Below, piece after piece: positions 30,969-38,678 of a stretch of 64,000 nucleotides of DNA. Every line of letters begins with the position of its first letter. Positions within the stretch are counted from its first letter, which is position 1. A program made the translations under genes and the position numbers. This DNA comes from a virus: IMG/VR virus record IMGVR_UViG_3300049927_000163, positions 1-64,000 of that record. One strand, written 5' to 3'. The notes below the pieces were generated by a model, which ran no database searches, had not been told where the DNA came from, and worked only from the letters and a program-made list of their open reading frames with translations.

Positions 30969-31169
30969 TCATTTCTTTTCAAGAAATTGTACATGACGTT
31001 TTTGTTCAGAAAGCGCCCATTCAAGTTCGTCTATTTTTTTTAAATTTTCATAGTTTACCTGCAGGGAAATCTCCCAATGATATTTAAAATATTTTTCCCA
31101 AGAACCTTCATGTCTTTCATGCAACTCCTGCATTATATCACTTGAATATTCTTCCTCAATTTCATTCAT
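30969..31169 (-). CDS. Small acidic coiled-coil-like protein (66 residues)
   Basis: It starts MNEIEEEYSSDIMQELHERH. Most of it is helical and charged, and it ends QKRHVQFLEKK. I use ATG 31169 because the longer frame overlaps the neighbour further without a better ribosome-binding site. Function unknown. Confidence 0.45.
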   Translation of the reverse strand: MNEIEEEYSSDIMQELHERHEGSWEKYFKYHWEISLQVNYENLKKIDELEWALSEQKRHVQFLEKK

Positions 31170-31179
31170 TATTTTTCCT

Positions 31180-31854
31180 TTAACTATATCTGTACTTTGC
31201 TTTGTATTCTTTCGCAATTTTAGTTAAAAAAGCTGCGACATTTTCAGGTTTTCCGTATTTTCTCCAGTAATCTTTTGTATCTTTGATTGCGGACTGTAAT
31301 TCAGCTTCGGAAAATTGATTTGCAATAATTTGCTTATCTTTGTCAGAAAGTATCGGTATTTGAAGGCAATGTGGTATAGATTTATTGACGTAAGTCCAGG
31401 AACGCTGCCGATTTTCAAAAACTTTGAAATTAGAATCATCCATAGTGAGTAACGTTCCTTTACTTGTTCTAGATATTCTAGATAGTGTCGGAAACTGTGT
31501 CGGACTATCTCTAGAAATATCTACTTTTCTAAAAATATTCCTATCCTTTGTGTCTAATTTTAAAAGATTATCTGATATAAAGTAAAGTAATGATTGATAT
31601 GCTTTTTTAATTGTGCTCATCCAACCATAAGATAAGAATTTCTTGACCGCCTCAATAACTGTATCGCGACAACATCCAACCATACGAGCAATTGTGCTTT
31701 GACTGGGCCTGGTTACATAGCAATGCTTATTAAACCAGCATAGGAGTTGCCAGATTTGCTTTTGATGATAACTAAGCATTTCGAAAGATATCAGGAAGTT
31801 TTGTTGCTCTTCTGTAGGTTTGAATTCTGTTTGTGTTTGAGCTTTTTGTGACAT
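31180..31854 (-). CDS. HTH protein, possible replication initiator
   Basis: A 224-residue protein. Residues 35-95 hold a helix-turn-helix (TRPSQSTIARMVGCCRDTVI followed by EAVKKFLSYGW), as in phage and plasmid replication or primosomal proteins. The C-terminal helices (LQSAIKDTKDYWRKYGKPEN, then VAAFLTKI) are like the last domain of such proteins. Start 31854 has GGAGGAAG upstream. It lies in an early operon with recombination genes, which supports a DNA-replication role. Confidence 0.6.
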   Translation of the reverse strand: MSQKAQTQTEFKPTEEQQNFLISFEMLSYHQKQIWQLLCWFNKHCYVTRPSQSTIARMVGCCRDTVIEAVKKFLSYGWMSTIKKAYQSLLYFISDNLLKLDTKDRNIFRKVDISRDSPTQFPTLSRISRTSKGTLLTMDDSNFKVFENRQRSWTYVNKSIPHCLQIPILSDKDKQIIANQFSEAELQSAIKDTKDYWRKYGKPENVAAFLTKIAKEYKAKYRYS

Positions 31855-31990
31855 TTTATTCTTCCTCCGAAGATTGTGTTGGTTTAAAACACTCGGAGAA
31901 AGTACCATTAGAATTATCCTTACAAGATATTCTTTAGGTTTCCTTTCTTCTCTTCCGAGCGAACGAGGGTTGTGTTTCCTAAATGACAAT

Positions 31991-32020
31991 AGGGCCGTGT
32001 AAACAGCGGCCCTTTGTTAT
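31991..32020. terminator. Hairpin between ERF and HTH genes, bidirectional terminator candidate
   Basis: The stem GGGCCG/CGGCCC with a short A/T-rich loop is followed on the plus strand by TTTGTTATTT and flanked on the minus strand by TATTGTCATTT. It lies 140 bases before the HTH gene start. Confidence 0.45.
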
Positions 32021-32071
32021 TTACGTCCTTTTTATATACGCCTCACAGCCAATTTCCGCCTACTTATTTCC

Positions 32072-32101
32072 AAAAAAAAAGCCCCGCACACTGCGAGGCC
32101 C
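32072..32101 (-). terminator. Rho-independent terminator after the ERF gene
   Basis: Read on the minus strand, the stem GCCTCGCA-GTG-TGCGGGGC (one G-T pair) is followed by nine T. It lies 30 bases beyond the ERF gene stop. Confidence 0.8.
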
Positions 32102-32130
32102 CGACCAACATCCTTCACAAAATCTATCCA

Positions 32131-32823
32131 TTAAGCTACGGATGCAGGTCTATCTTTCCACTCTTTCATACTCGAGCTAAATTGTGCTACTTTTTCATCT
32201 GTTGACAGCGCACTTGCTATGAGTTCCGCTCTTGTCTTTTTCGGATACTTTTCCACTAAGTATTCTAGAAACTTTGTCACATCATCCTCGCCTACTAGAT
32301 TTCCAGTGGCACAGACGGCCTTTTGCAGCCTCACTGTTGAATGATCTATAGCTATAGGCTGTGTAGACCCTGATAGGCTCATATTCATTGGTTCTACTGG
32401 CCTTTGCATGTGTCTTGATTCCTCTTTCTGGGTAGCCTTCCTTTCGGATTCACCATCATCATCAAAAGTTGATAGGCCTATCAGGGAGCTAAGAGAATAT
32501 CTCCTAAAATAGGTCGTAGATCCTCCTATCGACTGTGAGTCACCTTTTCCTGCAGGCAAAAGCACCCTTCCTTTTATCCATTGCCCCGATTTGTGCAGCA
32601 ATCTCGTGACTAGATAGTTCTTTTCGTTTTCTACCTCGTATGTCATGACAACGCTTAACCCATTATCCTTCAAAGGCTTTTTGCATGCTTGCATAACTGT
32701 ATGTAAATCAGCGTATTTGCTCTTAAAATATGGATTTGCGCTATTTTCAACAGCACCTTCAATTTCTCCCTGCGCTATGGATAACGCTGTAGCTAATTGG
32801 TCTAGTTGTTCTGATTGCATCAT
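32131..32823 (-). CDS. ERF-family single-strand annealing protein
   Basis: A 230-residue protein. Residues 1-125 match the ERF pattern: ALSIAQGEIEGAVENSANPY, FKSKYADLHTVMQACKKPL, then GLSVVMTYEV, and the typical IGGSTTYFRRYSLSSLIGL followed by DDDGE. It anneals complementary DNA strands in phage recombination and genome repair. A PD-(D/E)XK nuclease is encoded upstream in the same operon, a usual partner. The C-terminal half is variable. Confidence 0.88.
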   Translation of the reverse strand: MMQSEQLDQLATALSIAQGEIEGAVENSANPYFKSKYADLHTVMQACKKPLKDNGLSVVMTYEVENEKNYLVTRLLHKSGQWIKGRVLLPAGKGDSQSIGGSTTYFRRYSLSSLIGLSTFDDDGESERKATQKEESRHMQRPVEPMNMSLSGSTQPIAIDHSTVRLQKAVCATGNLVGEDDVTKFLEYLVEKYPKKTRAELIASALSTDEKVAQFSSSMKEWKDRPASVA

Positions 32824-33071
32824 GCCCTCATCATGTTATGGATTTCTTCTAGTGCTTTTTCTCTTTGTGCCAGATTCTCTTTTGTCTCTTCTTGGATTTC
32901 TTGGCATCTACCTGACCAATATTCCGAATGGTCCTTCCAAAATGCTATGTCACTCTCTGAATCCTTGAGCTCTAGCTTCAAACGCTCGTTCTCTTTTTTA
33001 AGATTGTTTAGGTAAGCGAGAAATTGTACTGGATCAAAAAACTTGTAATCTTTTAGATTGTCATCATTCAT
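32820..33071 (-). CDS. Coiled-coil protein (83 residues)
   Basis: A charged helical protein: LAYLNNLKKENERLKLELKD, then EEIHNMMRA at the end. Its stop overlaps the ERF start by 4 bases, so the two are probably translated together. It may be a small accessory factor of the annealing protein. Confidence 0.55.
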   Translation of the reverse strand: MNDDNLKDYKFFDPVQFLAYLNNLKKENERLKLELKDSESDIAFWKDHSEYWSGRCQEIQEETKENLAQREKALEEIHNMMRA

Positions 33072-33111
33072 AGGTAACCTCTATGTGTTTGTGTTAAATA
33101 ATAAGAGCCGG

Positions 33112-33146
33112 CCCTCTAGGTTCTGATCCTTCCTAGAGGGTTTTTT
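33112..33146 (+). terminator. Strong hairpin with T-run on the plus strand
   Basis: Perfect 9-bp arms CCCTCTAGG and CCTAGAGGG, followed by six T on the plus strand. No plus-strand gene precedes it, so it may stop antisense transcripts. On the minus strand it lies in the leader of the coiled-coil and ERF genes. Confidence 0.55.
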
Positions 33147-33180
33147 CTTTCTGTATACACTATTGCATAATTCTTATCTT

Positions 33181-33810
33181 CTAGTCAATATCAAAGTTAT
33201 TTGCTTTATCTTCCCAATATTTATTTGCCTCGTCAATGCATTCCTGGAGCACTTTTTGGCTAAAAGTAAATTCATAAACTTTCGGTGCAACTGCTTCATA
33301 AGTCATAATATTCATACCAGTAAAACCGTCCATGATAGGCTGTCCATCATTATTTACTAGATTTACTTTCTTATGACGCAGGTTAATCCAGCGCATCTTG
33401 GTTCCAATTTCTATTTTGTTAGCTGATACGAGATACCAGTAAAAGTGTGCCTGCATATTCCAAATCTTCTCGTTCGCTTTCGCGGAGGTCTTATAATCTA
33501 TGAGTATTGGTCCATCTGCAGAATCTATGATCGCGTCCATCTGGCCAGTTATCATGAGATTGTCATCAAAGAGCCTGGCTTCCATGACGAGATATTTTGG
33601 ATCTGCTTTTTCATACCATTGAAGGAATGAGTTAAAGTAGGCACGCTCTCTATCACATTTGTGCTCATAGGGCTGTTTTAGGATGTATTTCTGAATTGAC
33701 TCATGGACATTTGTTCCTATTTGAGCCTTGGCTGCTAGAACATCGTGGTCTATAGATCCAAAGTTCTGAAGTCTTGCTAAAATATCACTGACTCGTACGT
33801 AGTTTTTCAT
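33181..33810 (-). CDS. PD-(D/E)XK nuclease (RecB/Cas4-like)
   Basis: A 209-residue protein with the nuclease signature: G..VHESI near residue 36, MITGQMDAIIDS near residue 87 (conserved Asp), and ILIDYKTSAK near residue 103 (the D-x-K active site), then a QAHFYWYLV helix with the conserved Gln. These are the ordered motifs of RecB-type phage exonucleases. Together with the ERF protein it likely provides a recombination pair. Start 33810 has an AGGAGG sequence. Confidence 0.8.
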   Translation of the reverse strand: MKNYVRVSDILARLQNFGSIDHDVLAAKAQIGTNVHESIQKYILKQPYEHKCDRERAYFNSFLQWYEKADPKYLVMEARLFDDNLMITGQMDAIIDSADGPILIDYKTSAKANEKIWNMQAHFYWYLVSANKIEIGTKMRWINLRHKKVNLVNNDGQPIMDGFTGMNIMTYEAVAPKVYEFTFSQKVLQECIDEANKYWEDKANNFDID

Positions 33811-33831
33811 GTAACCTCCTGTTATTTCTCC

Positions 33832-33861
33832 TTGCATATTATTACAAGACTATGATTTAAT
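33832..33861 (+). promoter_or_regulatory. Promoter candidate for the plus-strand early operon
   Basis: TTGCAT, an 18-base spacer and TTTAAT lie in the 72-base divergent gap upstream of the GTG-start gene with an AGGAGG site. No other good pair is seen there. Confidence 0.4.
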
Positions 33862-33882
33862 ACAAGCACAAAGGAGGTAATC

Positions 33883-34062
33883 GTGAAATTAGAAGCCTAT
33901 TTAGAGAAGCATAAAATGAGTCCTTTTGACTTTGCAGCACTCATACAGTGTAGTGTGGACACTGTTTTTAGATGGAAGAGAGGCGTTACGCCTTCAAAAG
34001 TATATCAGAGACAGATTGAAGAGAAAACTAAAGGTCAAATAAAACAAAGGGATTGGGTGTGA
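33883..34062 (+). CDS. Small HTH (Cro/YdaS-like) regulator
   Basis: A 59-residue protein that starts at GTG after AGGAGG. The pattern LEAYLEKHKMSPFDFAALIQ, then CSVDTVFRWKRG, is a compact helix-turn-helix of the Cro or YdaS kind. A basic tail follows. It is the first gene of the plus-strand operon, opposite the recombination operon, as expected for a lysogeny or early switch regulator. It is too short for some gene finders. Confidence 0.65.
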   Translation: MKLEAYLEKHKMSPFDFAALIQCSVDTVFRWKRGVTPSKVYQRQIEEKTKGQIKQRDWV

Positions 34063-34514
34063 AAAAGAGTGATATTGAGGTACTGGGTGAAAATGATTAC
34101 TTAACCGTTCAGGAAGCGGCTGTTTTCATGGGTGTTTGTACACAGTGTGTTTACAAGGCTATTTACAGGAAGAAGCTTGAGTTCAAAAAGATCAAGGTGC
34201 TTCTAGACAATGGCTTTATGAAATGGAGGACGTATACAACTAAATGCTGGATAGCAAATTATAAAGCAATCATGCATGACAAGGACACTATGCGATGGAA
34301 TGGGAGGCCAATGTTTATACCCAAAGAAGGCAAGCTTAGTACTCATCAGGCTTATGAATATCTTGGGATGACTAAAAATATGCTGGCGCATTACACGAGA
34401 ACTGGTCAGCTAAAATATACGAGGAAAGGGTACTACTATGTCTATGATGTAGAAGACCTGGATGCTTTACGTGAATCTATTGAAGAAAAAGCTAAGCTAC
34501 TAAAGACTGGGTAA
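34059..34514 (+). CDS. Double-HTH excisionase-like DNA-binding protein
   Basis: A 151-residue protein with two MerR/excisionase-type segments. The first is LTVQEAAVFMGVCTQCVYKA at about residue 14. The second is STHQAYEYLGMTKNMLAHYT at about residue 95, followed by YYVYDVEDLDALRES. The initiation codon GTG overlaps the stop of the previous gene (GTGA). It probably regulates early transcription. Excisionase activity is possible but there is no integrase in the window. Confidence 0.65.
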   Translation: MKKSDIEVLGENDYLTVQEAAVFMGVCTQCVYKAIYRKKLEFKKIKVLLDNGFMKWRTYTTKCWIANYKAIMHDKDTMRWNGRPMFIPKEGKLSTHQAYEYLGMTKNMLAHYTRTGQLKYTRKGYYYVYDVEDLDALRESIEEKAKLLKTG

Positions 34515-34529
34515 AACCAAGGAGGTTTT

Positions 34530-34772
34530 ATGTCTATGACACAAAGAGAGATTTATAACGAAGGTCGTAACGACTGGGTTCTAAATCAGAATTTTCAAAC
34601 CGAGATGGAATATGGTCACACTCAAGCTGATGCTATGGTTCGTCCTTCTCAATCTGTGGTTTATGCTGACAGTGCTATACCTAGGATTCCGTCATGTCTT
34701 GAGGATGTGTGGCAATTTCCTGAAGCGGACCCAATGATTAGGATGCCAAATAAAATAAATAAAAGAGATTGA
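34530..34772 (+). CDS. Unknown protein (80 residues)
   Basis: It starts MSMTQREIYNEGRNDWVLNQ and has mixed composition with a Pro-rich C-terminal half (SAIPRIPSCLEDVWQFPEAD). AGGAGG precedes it. Function unknown; it lies between the regulator and the RusA gene. Confidence 0.5.
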   Translation: MSMTQREIYNEGRNDWVLNQNFQTEMEYGHTQADAMVRPSQSVVYADSAIPRIPSCLEDVWQFPEADPMIRMPNKINKRD

Positions 34773-34793
34773 TCTAAAATATTTTCAGCAAGT

Positions 34794-35210
34794 ATGAGTG
34801 TCTTTACAAAAGAGACACTCATGTACCTGTTTGAGATACACCAGAAGCCTATTCCTCAAAAGCAAACGCAATGGGGAAGGGGTAAGGGTTACGACCCTAG
34901 CAAAAAAGATAAAGAGACGTTAATTTGGCAGATACGAGCCTATGCTCCAATTAAGCCTATAGAAGGGCCAGTATTGGTCGATATTATGTTTTACATGCCA
35001 ATACCCAAGACCTCGAAGATACAAGCTAGAAACATGGCTAACGGGGCAATTTTGCCAATTAAGAGACCTGATGTTGACAATCTAGCATATCTGATAACGA
35101 ATGCCATGAAGGGCATCTTCTATGAGGATGACTCACAAATTGTAGATCTATTGCTACACAAGCGATACGGGGAACAGACAAAAACAGTTGTAAAGGTAAT
35201 TGAATTGTGA
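34794..35210 (+). CDS. rusA: RusA-type Holliday junction resolvase, first copy
   Basis: A 138-residue protein. The RusA catalytic region is clear: KRPDVDNLAYLITNAMKGIF, then YEDDSQIVDL, with the conserved Asp residues and the Asn of the D-x-D-N motif. The family resolves four-way DNA junctions. The N-terminus is typical in length for phage RusA. It overlaps the next gene by 4 bases. A second, diverged RusA is at 62711-63454. Confidence 0.85.
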   Translation: MSVFTKETLMYLFEIHQKPIPQKQTQWGRGKGYDPSKKDKETLIWQIRAYAPIKPIEGPVLVDIMFYMPIPKTSKIQARNMANGAILPIKRPDVDNLAYLITNAMKGIFYEDDSQIVDLLLHKRYGEQTKTVVKVIEL

Positions 35211-35401
35211 AAATTGTATTTGAACAGGATGAAGGGACAGAGTTTTTTGAGATACAGCTTACCGAAAGGGAGATTAAAGATCTTTTGTCCTATAAGGGTT
35301 TTGAAGAGAAATTATTGATTAAAAAGAGACCTACCAGCATTTACGTAAGGAGAATATCAAATGCCACTATCGAAGGGGAAGAGCAAGGAAATTATTTCTA
35401 A
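35207..35401 (+). CDS. Unknown small protein (64 residues)
   Basis: MKIVFEQDEGTEFFEIQLTE is followed by a helix and a basic stretch (KKRPTSIYVRRIS). The gene overlaps its neighbours, the next frame starting inside it at 35361. No family is recognised. Confidence 0.5.
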   Translation: MKIVFEQDEGTEFFEIQLTEREIKDLLSYKGFEEKLLIKKRPTSIYVRRISNATIEGEEQGNYF

Positions 35402-35513
35402 AAATATTAAGACAGAAATTGCTCACGGAAAACCACAAAAACAAGCAGTTGCAATTTCTTTAGAAAAAGCAAGAGAATCTGGGGCAAAAATACCTAAGAA
35501 AAAGGCTAAATAA
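35361..35513 (+). CDS. Small conserved phage protein with KPQKQAVAI motif
   Basis: A 50-residue basic protein (PLSKGKSKEIISKNIKTEI, then GKPQKQAVAISL, Lys-rich end). This pattern is widespread in phages and phage-carrying bacteria as an uncharacterised short protein, probably nucleic-acid-binding. ATG has AAGGAGA upstream. It overlaps the two adjacent genes. Confidence 0.65.
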   Translation: MPLSKGKSKEIISKNIKTEIAHGKPQKQAVAISLEKARESGAKIPKKKAK

Positions 35514-35704
35514 TGAAAATTGATGAAGATATTGATAAAGTCTTAGATGCAGTGATTGATATTGCAAGCCAGGGGGTACCTATACAGGCAATTATTCGCT
35601 CATTGATAAAGAATCAAGCCAATACCCAGGTTAGCCTTAATGAAATTAGAAAAGAGTTTGAACAATTTAAAGCACTAATTAACGAGGAAGACGATGACGA
35701 ATGA
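35513..35704 (+). CDS. Small acidic helical protein (63 residues)
   Basis: The sequence MKIDEDIDKVLDAVIDIASQ is followed by IQAIIRSLIKNQANTQ and an acidic tail (NEEDDDE). The ATG overlaps the previous stop (TAATG). Function unknown. Confidence 0.5.
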   Translation: MKIDEDIDKVLDAVIDIASQGVPIQAIIRSLIKNQANTQVSLNEIRKEFEQFKALINEEDDDE

Positions 35705-35906
35705 TTGGAAAATTGCTAGTGAAGTATTGCCAGAGATTGGCAAAAAAGTAGATGTGAAGATACTTAGCTATGCTATGGGCACAAGGACTGGAGAGTCCAA
35801 CTTCCTATTGGATGAATCGGGGATGACAACTAGTACTGTAATTGCTTGGAAAAATACGGATGTGAAAGATGAAAATATTGAACTACAAAGAGCTGAACAA
35901 GGGTAA
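35694..35906 (+). CDS. Unknown small protein (70 residues)
   Basis: NDWKIASEVLPEIGKKVDVK, then a small beta-like region with STVIAWKNTD. The opening W-x-x-A-x-E-x-L-P resembles a DUF551 start but the HWMPLP end is absent. It overlaps the next gene by 38 bases. Confidence 0.45.
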   Translation: MTNDWKIASEVLPEIGKKVDVKILSYAMGTRTGESNFLLDESGMTTSTVIAWKNTDVKDENIELQRAEQG

Positions 35907-36186
35907 TATCACAGCAAGTTTTGATGTTGTGATTGAGGAATGGGGTATCACTATCAAGAGATGTGGACTTTTTTTATCAAAAGATAAGCGTTTCATAGGG
36001 TTTCCCTCGTATAAGTATGATGATGCTGAAGGCAAAGTAAAATATGCACCCTATGTTTTCATGGAAAAGACTCGAAAGGAGCGCTTTGATAAGAGTGTTA
36101 TTGCTTTGCTAGATGCTGGTACTTTTGAAAGGGCGGATGCTCCAAAGATTGAAGAAAGAAAGTTTGATGAGGAGTGTCCATTTTGA
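35869..36186 (+). CDS. SpoVG-like small DNA-binding protein (tentative)
   Basis: A 105-residue protein: ITASFDVVIEEWGITIKRCG, then LFLSKDKRFIGFPSYKYDD, then YAPYVFMEK. The order of strand, helix and RFIGFPS is reminiscent of SpoVG, a regulator that binds nucleic acid. The C-terminal 30 residues are charged. The assignment is tentative and rests only on this resemblance. Confidence 0.5.
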   Translation: MKILNYKELNKGNITASFDVVIEEWGITIKRCGLFLSKDKRFIGFPSYKYDDAEGKVKYAPYVFMEKTRKERFDKSVIALLDAGTFERADAPKIEERKFDEECPF

Positions 36187-36380
36187 ACCATAAAGAACGC
36201 GAAGAGCTTGGTATCAAGCTTAAACAGGCTAGAATTTCAAAAAGACTTACTCCTGCCCAAGTCTCTAGTAGAATTGGGCATCATTTTAGCTTGATAGAGA
36301 GATTAGAGCGTGGAGAAGTTACTTTGATCAATGAAGCAATGCTCCAAGACCTATTCAAGAATCTTGATATTGAACTTTAA
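36183..36380 (+). CDS. HTH XRE-family protein
   Basis: A 65-residue protein with the Cro/C1-type HTH: ELGIKLKQARISKRLTPAQV, then SSRIGHHFSLIERLERGE. A TTG start at 36183 fits the GAGGAG sequence best and overlaps the previous stop. It closes the plus-strand operon and meets the minus-strand genes of module 2 tail to tail with a 4-base overlap. Confidence 0.65.
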   Translation: MNHKEREELGIKLKQARISKRLTPAQVSSRIGHHFSLIERLERGEVTLINEAMLQDLFKNLDIEL

Positions 36381-36775
36381 GATAATGCATCCAGGAGGTC
36401 TTTTTGGATCTCCTTTTCACCCGTACTAAATGCCACAATTTCTTTTTCTTGAAGTGGTGGCAATGGTGGGAAGATTTCATCTGCTCTTAGGAGTCTAGGG
36501 ATGTAGCGTCTGGATTGCTGTACAACCATCATAGAACGGGCGAGGCTCAACGAACAATACCCAGTGGCTACTATGGCACAGGTCAAGGCTGAAAGCTCCA
36601 AGGATGGGCAGTATATCTTGCCATCAAATACTAGGAATGAGAGTTCATAGACCTTACGGGCAAGTTGTCCACTAGCTCCAGCAAAGGCTAGAGAACCTAG
36701 GAGTTTCGCTGATTTCAAGGCTATTGGTGGTAGGCTTGTAGGTATATAGCTCTTAAGGCTTTCGAAGCATTTCAT
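36377..36775 (-). CDS. Protein with two hydrophobic segments at the module boundary
   Basis: A 132-residue protein: ALKSAKLLGSLAFAGASGQL and LSALTCAIVATGYCSL form two hydrophobic stretches separated by about 30 polar residues. A Pro/Glu/Lys-rich C-terminus follows. ATG 36775 is chosen over an upstream GTG. It lies at the 3' end of the module 2 fibre operon, where a bilobed membrane protein could be a holin or a host-directed cargo. No family is recognised. Confidence 0.5.
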   Translation of the reverse strand: MKCFESLKSYIPTSLPPIALKSAKLLGSLAFAGASGQLARKVYELSFLVFDGKIYCPSLELSALTCAIVATGYCSLSLARSMMVVQQSRRYIPRLLRADEIFPPLPPLQEKEIVAFSTGEKEIQKDLLDALS

Positions 36776-36781
36776 GGGCAC

Positions 36782-37423
36782 CTATAGGGTTAAAATTTCA
36801 TACCACACATTAATAATAACAGTATTGTTATTGGCAGCATTGCCGGAAATTTCTGTTGCAAAAGGTTCGTAGGCAACAATTTTCAGATTTTCCACTGCGG
36901 CAGTTGCATTATTTGAGAGAACAAAACTAGTTGCTTGTTGCGCTTCCAATCGGCTTTGAGAAGCTACTATGCTTGTATTTGATAAAATAGTACCAATTGC
37001 TTGTCCAGCAGCGCTATTGTATCTAAGTTCAATCCATTGAGATGCGCCTGCAACAAAGACGTTACTTCCTCCATATTTCATTTCTGCGCTTACAGTAACT
37101 GGAAGAACAATTTTCCCCGAACCTGGAGCGGCAATTATTTGTATTGGCGTACCATGAAGAGCTTTTACTTGAGCAGAAGTTAAAGTAACTGTTGCTAAAG
37201 ATAATATACTCACTCCTCCCGGTCCCGTTTGCCATGTAGGTAACGCAGAAGGGCCATTACTAGTTAGAGCCTGAGTACTAGAGCCTAATCCCGATACATT
37301 TTGTAAAGGCGCGGTGCTAGTAGTTCCTGCACATAGTATAGAGTAGGCTGTGAAGGAAGAATTGTTTGTACCACCTGTTGTAGTGTCAATCGGATTGCTG
37401 AAGTTATCACAATTGTTTGTCAT
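36782..37423 (-). CDS. Fibre-associated beta protein, paralogue 3
   Basis: A 213-residue protein. Its N-terminal half is fibre-like (NSSFTAYSILCAGTTSTAPL, QNVSGLG). The C-terminal 120 residues form the domain shared by this trio: LTSAQVKALHGTPIQIIAAP, GSGKIVLPV, YGGSNVFVAGASQWI and ISGNAANNNTVIINVWYEI. Members of this group occur in phage appendages and likely form fibre-tip subunits. It abuts the next paralogue with a one-base overlap. Confidence 0.65.
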   Translation of the reverse strand: MTNNCDNFSNPIDTTTGGTNNSSFTAYSILCAGTTSTAPLQNVSGLGSSTQALTSNGPSALPTWQTGPGGVSILSLATVTLTSAQVKALHGTPIQIIAAPGSGKIVLPVTVSAEMKYGGSNVFVAGASQWIELRYNSAAGQAIGTILSNTSIVASQSRLEAQQATSFVLSNNATAAVENLKIVAYEPFATEISGNAANNNTVIINVWYEILTL

Positions 37424-38040
37424 TATGTGCTCACTACTGAATATAAAACATAAGCTGAAAATAAGTTGTTATTGGCAACATTTCCTGTAATAGCTGTTCC
37501 TTTATTTCCTATAACTAAAGGTAAGTTATCAAATTGTGATAAATTTCCAACGGTTGACCCTGATGGCTCGCAATATATTTGGCTAGAAGAAGAATTCATG
37601 GCGGATTGTGTCATCAATTGAACCACTGATAATCCTGCATTATTATTCCATTCTAAAACTACACCTAAGCTGCCACCTGAAAAGACATTAGTTCCTCCAT
37701 ATGTCATTTTTGCAGTTACAGCAAGAACAAATAAAACAGTTCCTGCACCCTGCGCCGGAACAATTGTGATAGGAGTGGTGGTTAATGCCTTTATCTGAGC
37801 ATTGGTTAAGTTCAGTGTAGCTAGAAAAGTATTTGAGCTAATCGTCTGATAACTTGGCAAAACCCCCGCACCATTTGATATAAGTACTTGACCAGAAGTT
37901 CCGGTACCAACCTCTTGAATATTACCAGTATTTGTAGTTCCAGCGGCAAGTGTAGTATAGGCTGTAAATGAACCTACCCCGAGTCCGCCCTGTGGAACTG
38001 TTATAGGATTTGAGCTATTGATTGCATTATTTGTCGCCAT
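37423..38040 (-). CDS. Fibre-associated beta protein, paralogue 2
   Basis: A 205-residue protein that has the same two-part layout: MATNNAINSSNPITVPQGGL, then NAQIKALTTTPITIVPAQGA, then YGGTNVFSGG and ITGNVANNNLFSAYVLY. It shares the opening MATNNA with the third paralogue. These three genes look like recent tandem duplicates that diversified at the receptor-facing end. Confidence 0.65.
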   Translation of the reverse strand: MATNNAINSSNPITVPQGGLGVGSFTAYTTLAAGTTNTGNIQEVGTGTSGQVLISNGAGVLPSYQTISSNTFLATLNLTNAQIKALTTTPITIVPAQGAGTVLFVLAVTAKMTYGGTNVFSGGSLGVVLEWNNNAGLSVVQLMTQSAMNSSSSQIYCEPSGSTVGNLSQFDNLPLVIGNKGTAITGNVANNNLFSAYVLYSVVST

Positions 38041-38045
38041 TTTAC

Positions 38046-38672
38046 CTAGAGTGTTACTATGTAATAGGATGCTTGTATCGTAAAAGTGTTATTGTTTGCG
38101 GCGTTACCAGATATTTCTGTTGCACTAGTGTTTCGAACGTTTACATTTATATTGTCAAACAAGGTTGCTGCACCTAAAGGATTTGAATCCGGACCAAGAT
38201 AAGCATATTTATTCGCATTGCTCGTAATCATAGCATTAACGATTAACCCACCATAAGTAATAGTCGAACCACGGAATATATCAATGGTTTGCGAAGCGCC
38301 TGCCACAAAGACATTAGTCCCACCATAATTAAATTTTGCAGCAACATTCAAAATAGATATCACCTTTCCAGCACCTGGAGCGGCAATCAATTCTATAGGT
38401 GTAGCATGTAATAATTTAACCTGAGCAGAAGTTAAAGTTAATTGAGCTGTCTGTATAGTCAATACAGAAGCTGTTTGCCAAGTTGGTAATGAAGAAGTAC
38501 CAGTACTGACAAGAACTTGCCCGCTTGTGCCTAAACCTGACACGTTTTGCAATGCACTTGTGCTAGTAGTTCCGCCAGTTAAAACAGAATATGCCGTAAA
38601 GCTTGCATCACCAGTACCACCTTGTGGAACTGTGACAGGATTACTCATGTTTGTTGCATTATTTGTCGCCAT
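38046..38672 (-). CDS. Fibre-associated beta protein, paralogue 1
   Basis: A 208-residue protein, the full-length counterpart of the gene cut at the left edge. It reads MATNNATNMSNPVTVPQGGT, a linker to residue 75, and the shared C-terminal domain (LTSAQVKLLHATPIELIAAP, then YGGTNVFVAGASQ, ISGNAANNN). It abuts the large fibre gene, six bases away, with no HNH gene between, unlike module 1. Confidence 0.68.
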   Translation of the reverse strand: MATNNATNMSNPVTVPQGGTGDASFTAYSVLTGGTTSTSALQNVSGLGTSGQVLVSTGTSSLPTWQTASVLTIQTAQLTLTSAQVKLLHATPIELIAAPGAGKVISILNVAAKFNYGGTNVFVAGASQTIDIFRGSTITYGGLIVNAMITSNANKYAYLGPDSNPLGAATLFDNINVNVRNTSATEISGNAANNNTFTIQASYYIVTL

Positions 38673-38678
38673 AAAGCC

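Noticed and set aside
33112-33146. Terminator for the nuclease gene at 33181
   Set aside because: The T-run is on the plus strand, so it cannot end minus-strand transcripts. Listed as a plus-strand hairpin only.
36405-36425. Hairpin GGAGGTC...GATCTCC near the convergent end at 36.4 kb
   Set aside because: The stem is short and imperfect and lies inside the 132-residue gene.
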